Shown here piece by piece: positions 1 to 8,276 of a stretch of 64,000 nucleotides of DNA. Origin of the DNA: Solimonas fluminis (lineage in GTDB: Bacteria; Pseudomonadota; Gammaproteobacteria; Nevskiales; Nevskiaceae); assembly GCF_002930645.1 (NCBI RefSeq), contig NZ_PSNW01000001.1, forward strand, positions 612,600 to 676,599. The letters are read 5' to 3'. The first letter of the stretch is position 1. Each line of letters starts with the position of its first letter. The notes under the pieces are model-generated. The model did not search any database. It worked only from the letters and a program-made list of their open reading frames with translations, and had not been told where the DNA came from. The position numbers and the translations under genes were made by a program.

Positions 1-361
1 TGCGGCGACCGCCGGACTTGAGCCGGAAGTTCAGCACCATCAGCCGCGAGTGGACGCAGCTGTTGCCGAGCAGTTCGGCCTCGTCCTTGCGGCCGGCGCT
101 GTCCACCACCAGCCACTGGCCGTCGGCCTGCCAGACCAGGCGCACCAGGGCACGGCGGCCGAAGCCGAAGGCGGCATGGCGGCGCAGCCAGATCCAGGAC
201 GCCCCGAAGGCGGCAATCAGCAGCAGCATCGGCCAGCCCGGCGACATCGCGGCCAGCAGCAGGCACAGCCCCAGCAGGTGCAGGACGAACAGGTAGCGGT
301 GCGCCCGATAGGACGGCCGCAAGTTCAGGTCAGTGGTGGCGGCGAAGCTGTTCGACGACAT
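1..361 (-). CDS. ygfX: YgfX (CptA) family membrane protein, partial at window edge
   Basis: Partial gene running off the left edge of the window; 120 codons are visible without a stop. It starts at ATG 361, inside the end of sdhE (32-nt overlap, different frame). The product has a short polar N-terminus, then two closely spaced hydrophobic stretches (about residues 22-36 and 38-56), then a soluble part with W, R and K residues. That is the layout of YgfX, the small inner-membrane protein encoded next to sdhE in many gammaproteobacteria and once proposed as the toxin CptA. Identification rests on topology, position after sdhE and general resemblance. Its function here, toxin or accessory to flavinylation, is not shown by the sequence. 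Confidence 0.72.
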   Translation of the reverse strand, partial: MSSNSFAATTDLNLRPSYRAHRYLFVLHLLGLCLLLAAMSPGWPMLLLIAAFGASWIWLRRHAAFGFGRRALVRLVWQADGQWLVVDSAGRKDEAELLGNSCVHSRLMVLNFRLKSGGRR

Positions 362-566
362 CGGCGTAGATCTCGGGAGGCTGCTCGTAGCCCATCGACC
401 AGGACCAGAGGTCCGGATCTTCGGTGGTCTGCAGCATCTGGATGAAAAGGGCACGCTCGGCCTCCGTGGCCGAGGGCCAGCGTTGCGCGTAATAGCGCTC
501 CGTCAGGACGTCCAGTTCCTTCATGCCGCGGCGCAGCAGCCAGCGGAGCTTGCCTTCTTCCATCAT
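330..566 (-). CDS. sdhE: SdhE, flavinylation factor for succinate dehydrogenase
   Basis: 78-residue protein of the SdhE/Sdh5 (DUF339) family, which promotes covalent attachment of FAD to SdhA. The family signature RGxxE is visible as RRGMKELD at residues 12-19. It is followed by the usual acidic helical part with FIQMLQTTEDPDLWSW. Length is typical of the family. It lies 27 nt after sdhB and overlaps ygfX by 32 nt, so it is probably co-transcribed with the sdh genes. The start is the first of two adjacent ATG codons. Confidence 0.95.
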   Translation of the reverse strand: MMEEGKLRWLLRRGMKELDVLTERYYAQRWPSATEAERALFIQMLQTTEDPDLWSWSMGYEQPPEIYADVVEQLRRHH

Positions 567-593
567 CGGTCTGCCGTGGGACGGCCGGGTCGC

Positions 594-1379
594 TTAGACC
601 CGGCGCTCCACCAGCATCTTCTTGGTTTCGGCGATCGCCTTGGCCGGGTTCAGACCCTTGGGGCAGGTCTTGGCGCAGTTCATGATCGTGTGGCAGCGGT
701 ACAGCTTGAACGGGTCTTCCAGCTCGTCCAGGCGCTGGCCGGTGGCCTCGTCGCGGCTGTCGGCCAGCCAGCGGTAGGCCTGCAGCAGGATCGCCGGGCC
801 AAGGTAGCGGTCACCGTTCCACCAGTAGCTGGGGCAGCTGGTGGTGCAGCAGGCGCAGAGGATGCACTCGTAGAGGCCGTCGAGCTTGGCGCGGTCCTCT
901 TCCGACTGCAGGCGCTCACGCGTCGGTGCCGGGGAGTCGGTCTTGAGCCAGGGCTCGATCGAGGCCAGCTGGGCGTAGAAGTGCGTCAGGTCCGGCACCA
1001 GGTCCTTCACCACCGGCATGTGCGGCAGCGGGTAGATGACGACCTCGCCCTTCACTTCCTCGCAGGTCTTGGTGCAGGCCAGCGTGTTGGTGCCGTCGAT
1101 GTTCATCGCGCAGCTGCCGCAGATGCCCTCGCGGCAGGAACGGCGGAAGGTCAGCGTGGCGTCGGTCTCGTTCTTGATCTTGATCAGCGCGTCCAGAATC
1201 ATCGGGCCGCAGCTGGCCATGTCCACCTCGTAGGTGTCCATGCGCGGGTTGGCGCCGCTATCCGGGTCGTAGCGGTAGATCTTGAAGTTGCGGACCTTCT
1301 TCGAGCCTTCCGGAGCCTTGTGGTGCTTGCCGGCGGACTTGTCGAGCTTGGAATTCTGCGGGAGCGTGAACTGTGCCAT
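594..1379 (-). CDS. sdhB: Succinate dehydrogenase iron-sulfur subunit
   Basis: 261-residue SdhB of respiratory complex II, which passes electrons from the SdhA flavin to ubiquinone through three Fe-S clusters. The [2Fe-2S] ligands are visible in CREGICGSC (Cys82, 87, 90) plus Cys102. The C-terminal ferredoxin part carries [11 protein letters not shown] and [17 protein letters not shown] for the [4Fe-4S] and [3Fe-4S] clusters. An N-terminal extension of about 30 basic residues precedes the 'FKIYRYDP' start of the family fold. It lies 18 nt after sdhA and 27 nt before sdhE, in the same operon. Confidence 0.98.
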   Translation of the reverse strand: MAQFTLPQNSKLDKSAGKHHKAPEGSKKVRNFKIYRYDPDSGANPRMDTYEVDMASCGPMILDALIKIKNETDATLTFRRSCREGICGSCAMNIDGTNTLACTKTCEEVKGEVVIYPLPHMPVVKDLVPDLTHFYAQLASIEPWLKTDSPAPTRERLQSEEDRAKLDGLYECILCACCTTSCPSYWWNGDRYLGPAILLQAYRWLADSRDEATGQRLDELEDPFKLYRCHTIMNCAKTCPKGLNPAKAIAETKKMLVERRV

Positions 1380-1397
1380 GACGTGGAATCCTTGCGA

Positions 1398-3191
1398 TCA
1401 GTACTTGCGGGCAACGGGCGGGATGTGTTCCACGTCGTTGTCCAGCGGCTGCATGTGCACGGGGCGGTAGTCGATCTTCACCTGCTTGTCGGAGGTGCGC
1501 CAGGCGACCGTGTGCTTCATCCAGTTGCCGTCGTCGCGGTCCTTGATGTCGTCGCGGGCGTGGGCGCCGCGCGACTCCTTGCGGTTCTCGGCGCCGACGA
1601 TGGTCAGCAGCGCCTGGCCCAGCAGGTTGTCCAGTTCCAGGGTCTCGCAGAGGTCCGAGTTCCAGATCATGGAGCGGTCGGAAACCTTCACGTCCTGCGT
1701 GAAGTTGTCGATCACGCCGTTGAGCTTGGTGATGCCTTCCTGCATCAGCGGGCCGTCGCGGAACACCGCGCAGTGCTTCTGCATGGTCTTCTGCATGTCC
1801 AGGCGGATCTTGGCGGTGGGCGTACCGCCCTTGGCGTTGCGGAAGCCGTCGAGGCGGGCCAGGGCCTTTTCCTCGGAGGCGCCGCTGATCTTGCGGTGCG
1901 GGGTGCCCGGCTTGACCAGCTTGGCGGCCTGGATGGCGGCGGCGCGGCCGAACACCACCAGGTCGAGCAGCGAGTTGGAGCCCAGGCGGTTGGCGCCGTG
2001 CACCGACACGCAGGCGGCTTCGCCCACGGCCATGATGCCCGGCACCACGGAATCCGGGTTGCCGTTCTTCAGCGTCACCACTTCACCGGTATACAGCGTC
2101 GGGATGCCACCCATGTTGTAGTGCACCGTCGGCACGACCGGGATCGGCTCCTTGGTGACGTCCACGCCGGCGAAGATCTTGGCCGACTCGGAGATGCCCG
2201 GCAGGCGCTGGTGCAGGACCTCGGGACCGAGATGCTCCAGGTGCAGGTGGATGTGGTCGGCCTCGGCACCGACGCCGCGGCCTTCGCGGATCTCGGTGGC
2301 CATGGCGCGACTCACCATGTCGCGCGGCGCCAGGTCCTTCACGGACGGCGCGTAGCGCTCCATGAAGCGCTCGCCCTTCTGGTTGGTGAGGTAGCCGCCT
2401 TCGCCACGCGCACCCTCGGTGATGAGGCAGCCCGAGCCGTAGATGCCGGTCGGGTGGAACTGCACGAACTCCAGGTCCTGCAGCGGCAGGCCGGCGCGCA
2501 GCACCATGGCATTGCCGTCGCCCGTGCAGGTATGAGCCGAGGTGGCGGAGAAGTAGGCGCGGCCATAGCCACCGGTGGCCAGGATGGTCTGGTGGGCGCG
2601 GAAGCGGTGCAGCTTGCCGGTGGCCAGCTCCCAGGCGAGGACGCCATGGCAGGAGCCGTCCTCGTCCATCAGCAGGTCCAGCGCGAAGAACTCGATGAAG
2701 AACTGCGCGCGGCACTTGAGGCTCTGCTGGTACAGCGTGTGCAGCATGGCGTGGCCGGTGCGGTCGGCGGCGGCGCAGGTGCGCTGGGCCGGCGGGCCCT
2801 TGCCGAACTCGGTGGTCATGCCACCGAACGGACGCTGGTAGATCTTGCCTTCCTTGGTGCGAGAGAACGGCACGCCGTAGTGCTCGAGCTCGATGATCGC
2901 GGGGATGGCCTCGCGGGTCATGTACTCGATGGCGTCCTGGTCGCCGAGCCAGTCGGAGCCCTTCACGGTGTCGTAGAAGTGCCAGCGCCAGTCATCCTTG
3001 CCCATGTTGGACAGCGCGGCGGAGATGCCGCCCTGCGCCGCGACGGTATGCGAGCGCGTGGGGAACAGCTTGGTGATGTTGGCGGTCTTCAGGCCGGCCT
3101 CGGCCAGGCCCAGCGTCGCGCGCAGGCCGGCTCCGCCGGCACCCACGACGATGGCATCGTATTCGTGATGAACGATTTCGTATGCGGACAT
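1398..3191 (-). CDS. sdhA: Succinate dehydrogenase flavoprotein subunit
   Basis: 597-residue SdhA, the catalytic subunit oxidising succinate to fumarate in the TCA cycle and respiratory chain. A dinucleotide-binding GAGGAGLRA motif lies near residue 18. The motif SHTVAAQGG contains the histidine (His48) expected to bind FAD covalently. The substrate-site segment [19 protein letters not shown] and the C-terminal RDDxNWMKHT region are intact. Length is normal for the family. It sits between sdhD (29 nt) and sdhB (18 nt). The flavinylation factor SdhE is encoded in the same operon. Confidence 0.98.
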   Translation of the reverse strand: MSAYEIVHHEYDAIVVGAGGAGLRATLGLAEAGLKTANITKLFPTRSHTVAAQGGISAALSNMGKDDWRWHFYDTVKGSDWLGDQDAIEYMTREAIPAIIELEHYGVPFSRTKEGKIYQRPFGGMTTEFGKGPPAQRTCAAADRTGHAMLHTLYQQSLKCRAQFFIEFFALDLLMDEDGSCHGVLAWELATGKLHRFRAHQTILATGGYGRAYFSATSAHTCTGDGNAMVLRAGLPLQDLEFVQFHPTGIYGSGCLITEGARGEGGYLTNQKGERFMERYAPSVKDLAPRDMVSRAMATEIREGRGVGAEADHIHLHLEHLGPEVLHQRLPGISESAKIFAGVDVTKEPIPVVPTVHYNMGGIPTLYTGEVVTLKNGNPDSVVPGIMAVGEAACVSVHGANRLGSNSLLDLVVFGRAAAIQAAKLVKPGTPHRKISGASEEKALARLDGFRNAKGGTPTAKIRLDMQKTMQKHCAVFRDGPLMQEGITKLNGVIDNFTQDVKVSDRSMIWNSDLCETLELDNLLGQALLTIVGAENRKESRGAHARDDIKDRDDGNWMKHTVAWRTSDKQVKIDYRPVHMQPLDNDVEHIPPVARKY

Positions 3192-3220
3192 TCTTCTTAT
3201 CCCGGAAACTTAGGCTCGTG

Positions 3221-3595
3221 TCACAGCGCGACGCGCAGGACGGCGTAGACGCTGGCGGCGGCGACGACGGCGTGGAGGAACTTCTGGCCCATCAGCGACA
3301 GCAGCTTGAGGCCCTCGTGGTGCACGTAGTCCTCGATCACCACCTGCACGCCCAGGGCGGAGTGGTAGAGCATGGTGAGGATGAACAGCACCAGGGTGAT
3401 GGCGACGCTGGGCGCGGAGACCCAATGGCGCACCGCGTGGTAGTCGCCGCCGGCCAGGTTGGCCACGGAGAACACGAACCACAGCGTCAGCGGGATCAGG
3501 GCTACCGCGGAAACGCGCTGCACCCAGAAATGATGGACGCCGTCCTTGGCGGAACCGAGGCCGCGCGCGCGGCTCAGGGGGGAACGCAGGCTCAT
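3221..3595 (-). CDS. sdhD: Succinate dehydrogenase membrane anchor subunit SdhD
   Basis: 124-residue hydrophobic membrane anchor of complex II with three predicted transmembrane segments (about residues 28-50, 58-80 and 95-118). The N-terminal segment GSAKDGVHHFWVQRVSA and the stretch YHSALGVQVVIEDYVHHEG are characteristic of SdhD. They carry His and Asp/Tyr residues of the heme b and quinone region. A GGAG sits 5 nt before the ATG. It lies 11 nt after sdhC and directly before sdhA. Confidence 0.93.
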   Translation of the reverse strand: MSLRSPLSRARGLGSAKDGVHHFWVQRVSAVALIPLTLWFVFSVANLAGGDYHAVRHWVSAPSVAITLVLFILTMLYHSALGVQVVIEDYVHHEGLKLLSLMGQKFLHAVVAAASVYAVLRVAL

Positions 3596-3606
3596 CGGGG
3601 GCTCCG

Positions 3607-4008
3607 TCAGAGGAAGTAGGCGACGGCCCAGGCGGCGGCCGTCAGCAGCAGGGAGGCGGCGACCACGGCGTAGCCGGTCTTCTCGGCGGTCTTGATGTCA
3701 AAGCCCCAGCCGATGTCCCAGAACAGGTGGCGAATGCCGTTGCCCAGGTGGTACATCAGGGCCCAGCTCCAGCCGAACAGCAAGATTTGGCCGTACCAGG
3801 CGGTCAGGTGCCTGGCGAAGTCGGCGTAGACCACCGGGCCCAGCGCCAGGGCGATCAGCCAGGCCGCCACCAGCAGGGTGCCGACGCTCAGACCGACGCC
3901 GGTCACGCGGTGGATGATCGAGAGCAGGGAGGTCCACTGGAAGCGGTAATACTGCCCCAGCATGAAGGGGGACAGCGGGCGATTGTCGGCGGGCGTTTTC
4001 GTGGTCAT
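3607..4008 (-). CDS. sdhC: Succinate dehydrogenase cytochrome b556 subunit SdhC
   Basis: 133-residue membrane anchor binding heme b. The family signature 'RPLSP...YRFQWTSLLSIIHRVTG' lies near the N-terminus and a second conserved block YHLGNGIRHLFWDIGWGF supplies the heme-ligand histidine. Three transmembrane helices are predicted. Two ATGs are possible. The one at 4008 was chosen because GGGAG stands 5 nt upstream; ATG 4020 would add only MGAG. It lies 39 nt after the sdhAF4-like gene and 11 nt before sdhD. Confidence 0.94.
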   Translation of the reverse strand: MTTKTPADNRPLSPFMLGQYYRFQWTSLLSIIHRVTGVGLSVGTLLVAAWLIALALGPVVYADFARHLTAWYGQILLFGWSWALMYHLGNGIRHLFWDIGWGFDIKTAEKTGYAVVAASLLLTAAAWAVAYFL

Positions 4009-4047
4009 TCCGGCTCCCATATCCGGGACGTGAACTTCAGGGGGAAT

Positions 4048-4248
4048 TCAGAAGTCGATACAGCGCCCGTTCTTTTCCCAGTCGCCATAGCGGGTCGGAT
4101 CGGGACCGTCGCTGCGGCCACCCACCTCGGGTGCCGGCTCGGGTTCCGCTTCCGCCGCAGGCTGCGTCTTCTCCAGCAGTTCCGCGAGGGAAACCACTTC
4201 ATCCGGCTTGGATGCACCGGCAGTATTTGGATCGGGCGAATGCGACAC
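4048..4248 (-). CDS. SdhAF4-type succinate dehydrogenase assembly factor (DUF1674)
   Basis: Small protein ending in RYGDWEKNGRCIDF, the hallmark C-terminal motif of the DUF1674/SdhAF4 family. In mitochondria and some bacteria that family binds flavinylated SdhA and supports complex II assembly. The N-terminal part is low-complexity (many Glu, Pro, Ala), as is usual for the family. The GTG at 4248 gives 66 residues; this start is uncertain because no good ribosome binding site stands before it and the frame is open further upstream. It is the first gene of the sdh operon and is divergent from ygfZ. Having both SdhE and SdhAF4 in one operon is notable. Confidence 0.8.
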   Translation of the reverse strand: MSHSPDPNTAGASKPDEVVSLAELLEKTQPAAEAEPEPAPEVGGRSDGPDPTRYGDWEKNGRCIDF

Positions 4249-4318
4249 GGAAAATTCTGGGCTGCAAAGCCCTGATAGTGTGACAAACTTCTCTTGTGCA
4301 TCGCAACGTGAAATTCCT

Positions 4319-5230
4319 GTGAACGCTCGTATCCCGCTTGATGAACTCGTGTACGTCCGCGCGCAAGGTGCGGATGCAGAAAGCTTTTTGCAGGGCCAGC
4401 TGAGCAATGACACGCGCCTGGTGAATGAGAACCGTGCGCAGCTTTCGTCCTACAGCAACCCCAAGGGACGCATGCTGGCGGTGCTGACGCTGTTCCGGCA
4501 CGGGGGCGATATCGTGCTGGAACTGCATCGCAGCGTCGCCGAATCGACGCTCAAGCGCCTGCGCATGTTCGTGCTGCGTTCCAAGGTCAGCCTGCAGGAC
4601 TGCACGGCCGAATTGCCGGCCACCGGCCTGATCGGCGACGAAGGCGCGCGCCGGCTGGAGGCCCTGGGCCTGCCGCTGCCCCAGGAGCCGATGCAGAGCG
4701 CGGCCAGGGACGGCGTCACCGTGATCCGGCGCCTGGGCAGCACGCCGCGCTGGTCGGTCCACGGCGAGGTCCCCGGCCTGGCCGCCCTGCCCCCGATCGG
4801 CTTCGAGGCCTGGCGCCGGGCCGACCTGCTGGCCGGCGTGCCGACGGTCTACGCCGAGAGCCGCGAGATGTTCGTGCCGCAGATGGCCAACATCGACCTG
4901 CTGGGCGGCATCAGCTTCAGCAAGGGCTGCTATACCGGGCAGGAGATCGTGGCGCGCCTGCATTATCTCGGCCAGCTCAAGCGCCGCATGTTCCTGCTGC
5001 GCGCGCCGGTCGATGCGCGGCCGGGCATGGCGGTCTATGACGCCGCCGGCGACGGCCAGGCCGTGGGCGAGGTGGTGGATGCGGTGGCCGACGGCGATGC
5101 CACGCTGCTGACGGCGGTGCTGCAGCTGAGCCATGCCGGCTCGGACGGCTTGGCGCTGGCGGCGATCGACGGCCCGCGGCTGGGCCCGGCGCAGGCGCTG
5201 GCGCCTGCCGGTGAAAAAGACACCCCCTGA
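4319..5230 (+). CDS. ygfZ: YgfZ/GcvT-like folate-binding protein
   Basis: 303-residue protein of the YgfZ/COG0354 family, folate-dependent proteins needed for repair or maturation of certain Fe-S enzymes. The diagnostic motif KGCYTGQE is present with its cysteine at about residue 204. The N-terminal part matches the family pattern ('VRAQGADAESFLQGQLSNDTR'). The GTG at 4319 starts the conserved domain; an in-frame ATG at 4208 would overlap the divergent sdhAF4 gene and adds unconserved sequence. Position opposite the sdh operon, whose SdhB carries three Fe-S clusters, fits a shared Fe-S theme. Confidence 0.93.
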   Translation: MNARIPLDELVYVRAQGADAESFLQGQLSNDTRLVNENRAQLSSYSNPKGRMLAVLTLFRHGGDIVLELHRSVAESTLKRLRMFVLRSKVSLQDCTAELPATGLIGDEGARRLEALGLPLPQEPMQSAARDGVTVIRRLGSTPRWSVHGEVPGLAALPPIGFEAWRRADLLAGVPTVYAESREMFVPQMANIDLLGGISFSKGCYTGQEIVARLHYLGQLKRRMFLLRAPVDARPGMAVYDAAGDGQAVGEVVDAVADGDATLLTAVLQLSHAGSDGLALAAIDGPRLGPAQALAPAGEKDTP

Positions 5231-5292
5231 CCAGGGTGGCCAAACGGCAGCTTTGGCCCGTCGGGAGCCCTCGCAGGACCGGGGCGCTCCGA

Positions 5293-5298
5293 TATAGT
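5293..5298 (+). promoter_or_regulatory. Possible -10 element TATAGT upstream of the first protease gene
   Basis: TATAGT followed by GC lies 28 nt before the ATG at 5326. The same octamer TATAGTGC recurs at about 6802, 35 nt before the downstream paralogue. No convincing -35 box precedes this copy. Assignment is by pattern only. Confidence 0.35.
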
Positions 5299-5325
5299 GC
5301 AGGCAACCGAAGGGGGAGACCTTCC

Positions 5326-6765
5326 ATGCGCCTGTCCGCCGTCTGCCTTGCCCTCAGCCTGGGCTTCACCAGCTTCGCCGCGCCAGCGGCGCTCAGCCTG
5401 GGCGACGTTCCCTTGCAACTGCTCCCCGCCGGCCTGCGCATGGACACCGCCGAGGTGCTGCGCAGCGCTCCGCTGTCCTTCGCCACCGGCGTGCCGATGT
5501 CGCTGTCCGAGCAGGACGGTGCCTGGGACGAACCCCAGCCGGGCACCGCGCGCTGGCGCCTGCGCCTGGGTTCCGACGGCGCCCTGAACCTCAGCGCCCG
5601 GCTGGAACAGCTGCAATTGCCCGCGGGCGGAGAGATCTGGCTGTCTTCCGCCGACGGCCGCGACGTCCAGGGCCCCTTCCGCGGTGACGGCGAACTGCTG
5701 TTGCCGATCGTGCGTGACGACGAGGCGGTGCTGGAGGCGCGCATGCCGGCCGCCGGCCGCGACGCGTTCCGGCTGCGCGTTGCCGAGGCCTTCCATGGTT
5801 TCCGTCCGCTGGGCAGCGCCAGCCTGCCGGCCAAGGGGGCCATCGGCGATTCCCAGGGCAACTGCCACATTGACGTGGCCTGCTCCGATGGCAACGGCTG
5901 GCGCGACCAGATCCGCTCCACGGTCGTGTACACGCGCGTCAACCGCCTGCTGGTGGGCTCGACGCTGGTCACCTGTTCCGGAGCCATGGTCAACAACACC
6001 GCCCAGAACGACCGGGCGCTGGTGCTGACGGCGAACCACTGCGGCATCACCTCCTCGACCCGCATGTCGGATGTCACGGTGTACTTCAACGTGCAGAAGT
6101 CCAGCTGCGGCAGCAGCGCCGACGGGCCGATCAACCAGAACATCCGCGGCGGGCTGTTCCTGGCGCGCGACAGCGAGTCCGACTTCACGCTGTTCGAACT
6201 GGCCTCCAGGCCTCCGTCCTCCTATGGCGTCCACTACAGCGGCTGGGACGCGCGCGGCGGCGTCGCGGCGCGATCCGGCGTCGGCATCCATCACCCGGGC
6301 GGCGACGACAAGAAGATCAGTACCTACAGCAGCAGCCTGCAGTCGATCGAGAATGCCCAGATCGATACCTTCCGGGTCGACGGCTGGCAGGTGCGCTGGG
6401 CCCGTGGCGTGACCGAGCAGGGCTCCTCCGGCAGCGGGCTGTGGAACCAGGACCGCCGGCTGGTGGGCACGCTGTCGGGCGGCTCGTCGAGCTGCAGCAA
6501 TCCGGGCGGCAGCGACATCTACGCCCGCTTCGAGCGCGGCTGGACGGCCAACAGCGCCAGCAGCGGCCAGCTCAAGGCGCACCTGGACCCGACCGGCAGC
6601 GGCGCGCTGACGCTGGACGGCAAGGACGCGGGCGGCTCGCCGGGCGCGGTCGGCAGCACCTCCGGCAGCGGCTCCGGCGGGGGGGGCGGGGGCGGCGGTG
6701 CAGCGGGATGGCCGATGCTGCTGGCGGGCCTGGTACTGGCGGCCCTGCGCCGGCCTACAAACTGA
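5326..6765 (+). CDS. Secreted trypsin-like serine protease with GlyGly-CTERM tail
   Basis: 479-residue exported protease, probably of the trypsin/lysyl-endopeptidase group. The start at 5326 gives a good signal peptide (MRLSAVCLALSLGFTSFAAPA) behind AGGGGGAGA. An N-terminal beta-rich prodomain covers about residues 20-170. The catalytic triad is visible as His238 in LTANHCG, Asp286 in SDFTLFEL and Ser368 in GSSGSGLWNQD. The C-terminus has a Gly-rich linker, a single hydrophobic helix (GWPMLLAGLVLAALRR) and a basic end. That is the GlyGly-CTERM form recognised by rhombosortase in other gammaproteobacteria. It is followed by a paralogue in the same orientation. The substrate is unknown. Confidence 0.88.
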   Translation: MRLSAVCLALSLGFTSFAAPAALSLGDVPLQLLPAGLRMDTAEVLRSAPLSFATGVPMSLSEQDGAWDEPQPGTARWRLRLGSDGALNLSARLEQLQLPAGGEIWLSSADGRDVQGPFRGDGELLLPIVRDDEAVLEARMPAAGRDAFRLRVAEAFHGFRPLGSASLPAKGAIGDSQGNCHIDVACSDGNGWRDQIRSTVVYTRVNRLLVGSTLVTCSGAMVNNTAQNDRALVLTANHCGITSSTRMSDVTVYFNVQKSSCGSSADGPINQNIRGGLFLARDSESDFTLFELASRPPSSYGVHYSGWDARGGVAARSGVGIHHPGGDDKKISTYSSSLQSIENAQIDTFRVDGWQVRWARGVTEQGSSGSGLWNQDRRLVGTLSGGSSSCSNPGGSDIYARFERGWTANSASSGQLKAHLDPTGSGALTLDGKDAGGSPGAVGSTSGSGSGGGGGGGGAAGWPMLLAGLVLAALRRPTN

Positions 6766-6776
6766 TACGAACCGCT

Positions 6777-6807
6777 TCACAGACACGGCCGGGGACGCCG
6801 CTATAGT
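6777..6807 (+). promoter_or_regulatory. Candidate sigma70 promoter for the second protease gene
   Basis: TTCACA (6777-6782, five of six matches to TTGACA) is separated by 19 nt from TATAGT (6802-6807), just before the ATG at 6837. The long spacer lowers confidence. It suggests the second protease can be transcribed independently of the first. Confidence 0.35.
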
Positions 6808-6836
6808 GCGGTCCTGTCCCCTGCCCGCCGCTCCCG

Positions 6837-8276
6837 ATGAACCTGCCCCGCTACGCCCTGCTGCTGAGCCTGCTGCCCGGCCTTGCGGCCGCCGCGGACT
6901 ATCCGCGCCATGCCCTGCCGGCCAGCCAGGTGCAGGAGGCGGTCGAAGCATCCAAGGACGAGCCCCTGCGCTACGCGGTGGCCCAGGCCATCAACCTCCA
7001 TACGCCGGATGGCGACTGGGACAACCCCGCCGCGGACATCGCGCGCTGGCGCCTCGGCATCGAGTCCGAGGGCGCCGAGTCGCTGGCGTTGCGCCTGGAG
7101 GACCTGCGCCTGCCGGCCGGCAGCGAGTTGCGCTGGATCGGCGAGGACAGCGGTGACGTGCAGGGCCCGTTCGGCGCCACCGACGCCGGCACGCTGTGGC
7201 TGCCGGTGGTGCGCGGCAGCCGGGCTCTGCTCGAATTGCGGCTGCCGGCCGCGCTGAAGGACCAGTTCGGTCTGCGCATCGCGGAGGCGCAGCATGGCTA
7301 CGAGGGCTTCCGGCAGGCGACGACCGCCAAGGGACAGTTCGGCCGCTCCAGCAGCTGCAATGTCGATGTCGCCTGCCCCGCCGCGAACGGCTGGCGCACG
7401 CAGGTCCGCTCGGTGGTGCTGCTGACCATCAACAACAGTGCGGTCTGCAGCGGCACCCTGGTCAACAGCACCGGCAACACCGGCAGCAGCCAGACTCCCT
7501 ACATCCTGACGGCGAATCATTGCGGCTTCGACCAGGTTACGCCGTCCAGCATCCGCGCCTACTTCAACGTCGATCGCGGCGGCTGCGGCAGCGGGGCGGA
7601 CGGCTCCATCAGCCAGAACGTCACCGTGGCCGAAGTGGTGGCCCGCAGCACCACCTCGGACTTCGCGCTGCTGCGGCTGAACGGCAGCGTGGCGGGCTTC
7701 AACGTCTACTTCGCCGGCTGGGATGCCAACGGCGCCACCCCGGCCTCGGGCGTGGCGATCCATCATCCCGCGGGGGACGACAAGAAGATCAGCTTCTACG
7801 GCAATGACACCACCAAGGTGGACAACGTCCAGATCGGCAGCGACAGCAGGAAATTCACCGTCGATGCCTGGAAGGTCTTCTGGAATCTCGGGACCACCCA
7901 GCCGGGCTCCTCGGGCTCGGCCCTGTGGAACCAGGACGGGCGCGTCATCGGCACCCTGTCCGGCGGCGGTGCCGCCTGCAGCAACGGCGCACCCAACGGC
8001 CAGCCGGACTACTTCGGCCGCCTCGAACTGGCCTGGAGCGGCACCGACAAGGCGCTGGGCAGCTCGCTGCAGCCCTACCTGGCGCCGGGCGACACCAGCA
8101 TCCGCAGCCTCGGCGGCTTGGACCTGGGCACCAATCCACCTCCCGCTACGGACGGTCCTCCTGTCGACGAGGAAGAAGAGGATGACGGCGGTGGCGGCGG
8201 GGCCCTGCCCGCCTCGCTGCTGGCCGGCCTGGCCGCCCTGCTCGTGCTGCGCCGCGCGCGGCGTCTCAGACCGTAG
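6837..8276 (+). CDS. Secreted trypsin-like serine protease, paralogue, GlyGly-CTERM tail
   Basis: 479-residue paralogue of the preceding protease with the same architecture: signal peptide (residues 1-19), beta-rich prodomain, and chymotrypsin-fold domain with His228 (LTANHCG), Asp275 (SDFALLRL) and Ser359 (GSSGSALWNQDG). A proline and acidic linker follows, then a Gly run, a hydrophobic helix (ALPASLLAGLAALLVL) and basic RRARRLRP. The motif HHPxGDDKKIS is shared exactly by both copies, so this is a tandem duplication that has since diverged. The tail predicts processing and surface anchoring by rhombosortase; no rhombosortase gene lies in this window. The last 11 nt overlap the convergent flavoprotein gene. 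Confidence 0.88.
   Translation: MNLPRYALLLSLLPGLAAAADYPRHALPASQVQEAVEASKDEPLRYAVAQAINLHTPDGDWDNPAADIARWRLGIESEGAESLALRLEDLRLPAGSELRWIGEDSGDVQGPFGATDAGTLWLPVVRGSRALLELRLPAALKDQFGLRIAEAQHGYEGFRQATTAKGQFGRSSSCNVDVACPAANGWRTQVRSVVLLTINNSAVCSGTLVNSTGNTGSSQTPYILTANHCGFDQVTPSSIRAYFNVDRGGCGSGADGSISQNVTVAEVVARSTTSDFALLRLNGSVAGFNVYFAGWDANGATPASGVAIHHPAGDDKKISFYGNDTTKVDNVQIGSDSRKFTVDAWKVFWNLGTTQPGSSGSALWNQDGRVIGTLSGGGAACSNGAPNGQPDYFGRLELAWSGTDKALGSSLQPYLAPGDTSIRSLGGLDLGTNPPPATDGPPVDEEEEDDGGGGGALPASLLAGLAALLVLRRARRLRP

Noticed and set aside
333-3248. Very long open frame on the plus strand over sdhE-sdhB-sdhA
   Set aside because: It is antisense to well-matched succinate dehydrogenase genes; third-position GC in high-GC DNA keeps the opposite frame open. 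No recognisable protein family in its translation.
4208-4318. Longer start for ygfZ at ATG 4208
   Set aside because: It would add 37 residues of unconserved sequence and overlap the divergent SdhAF4-like gene; GTG 4319 begins the conserved domain.
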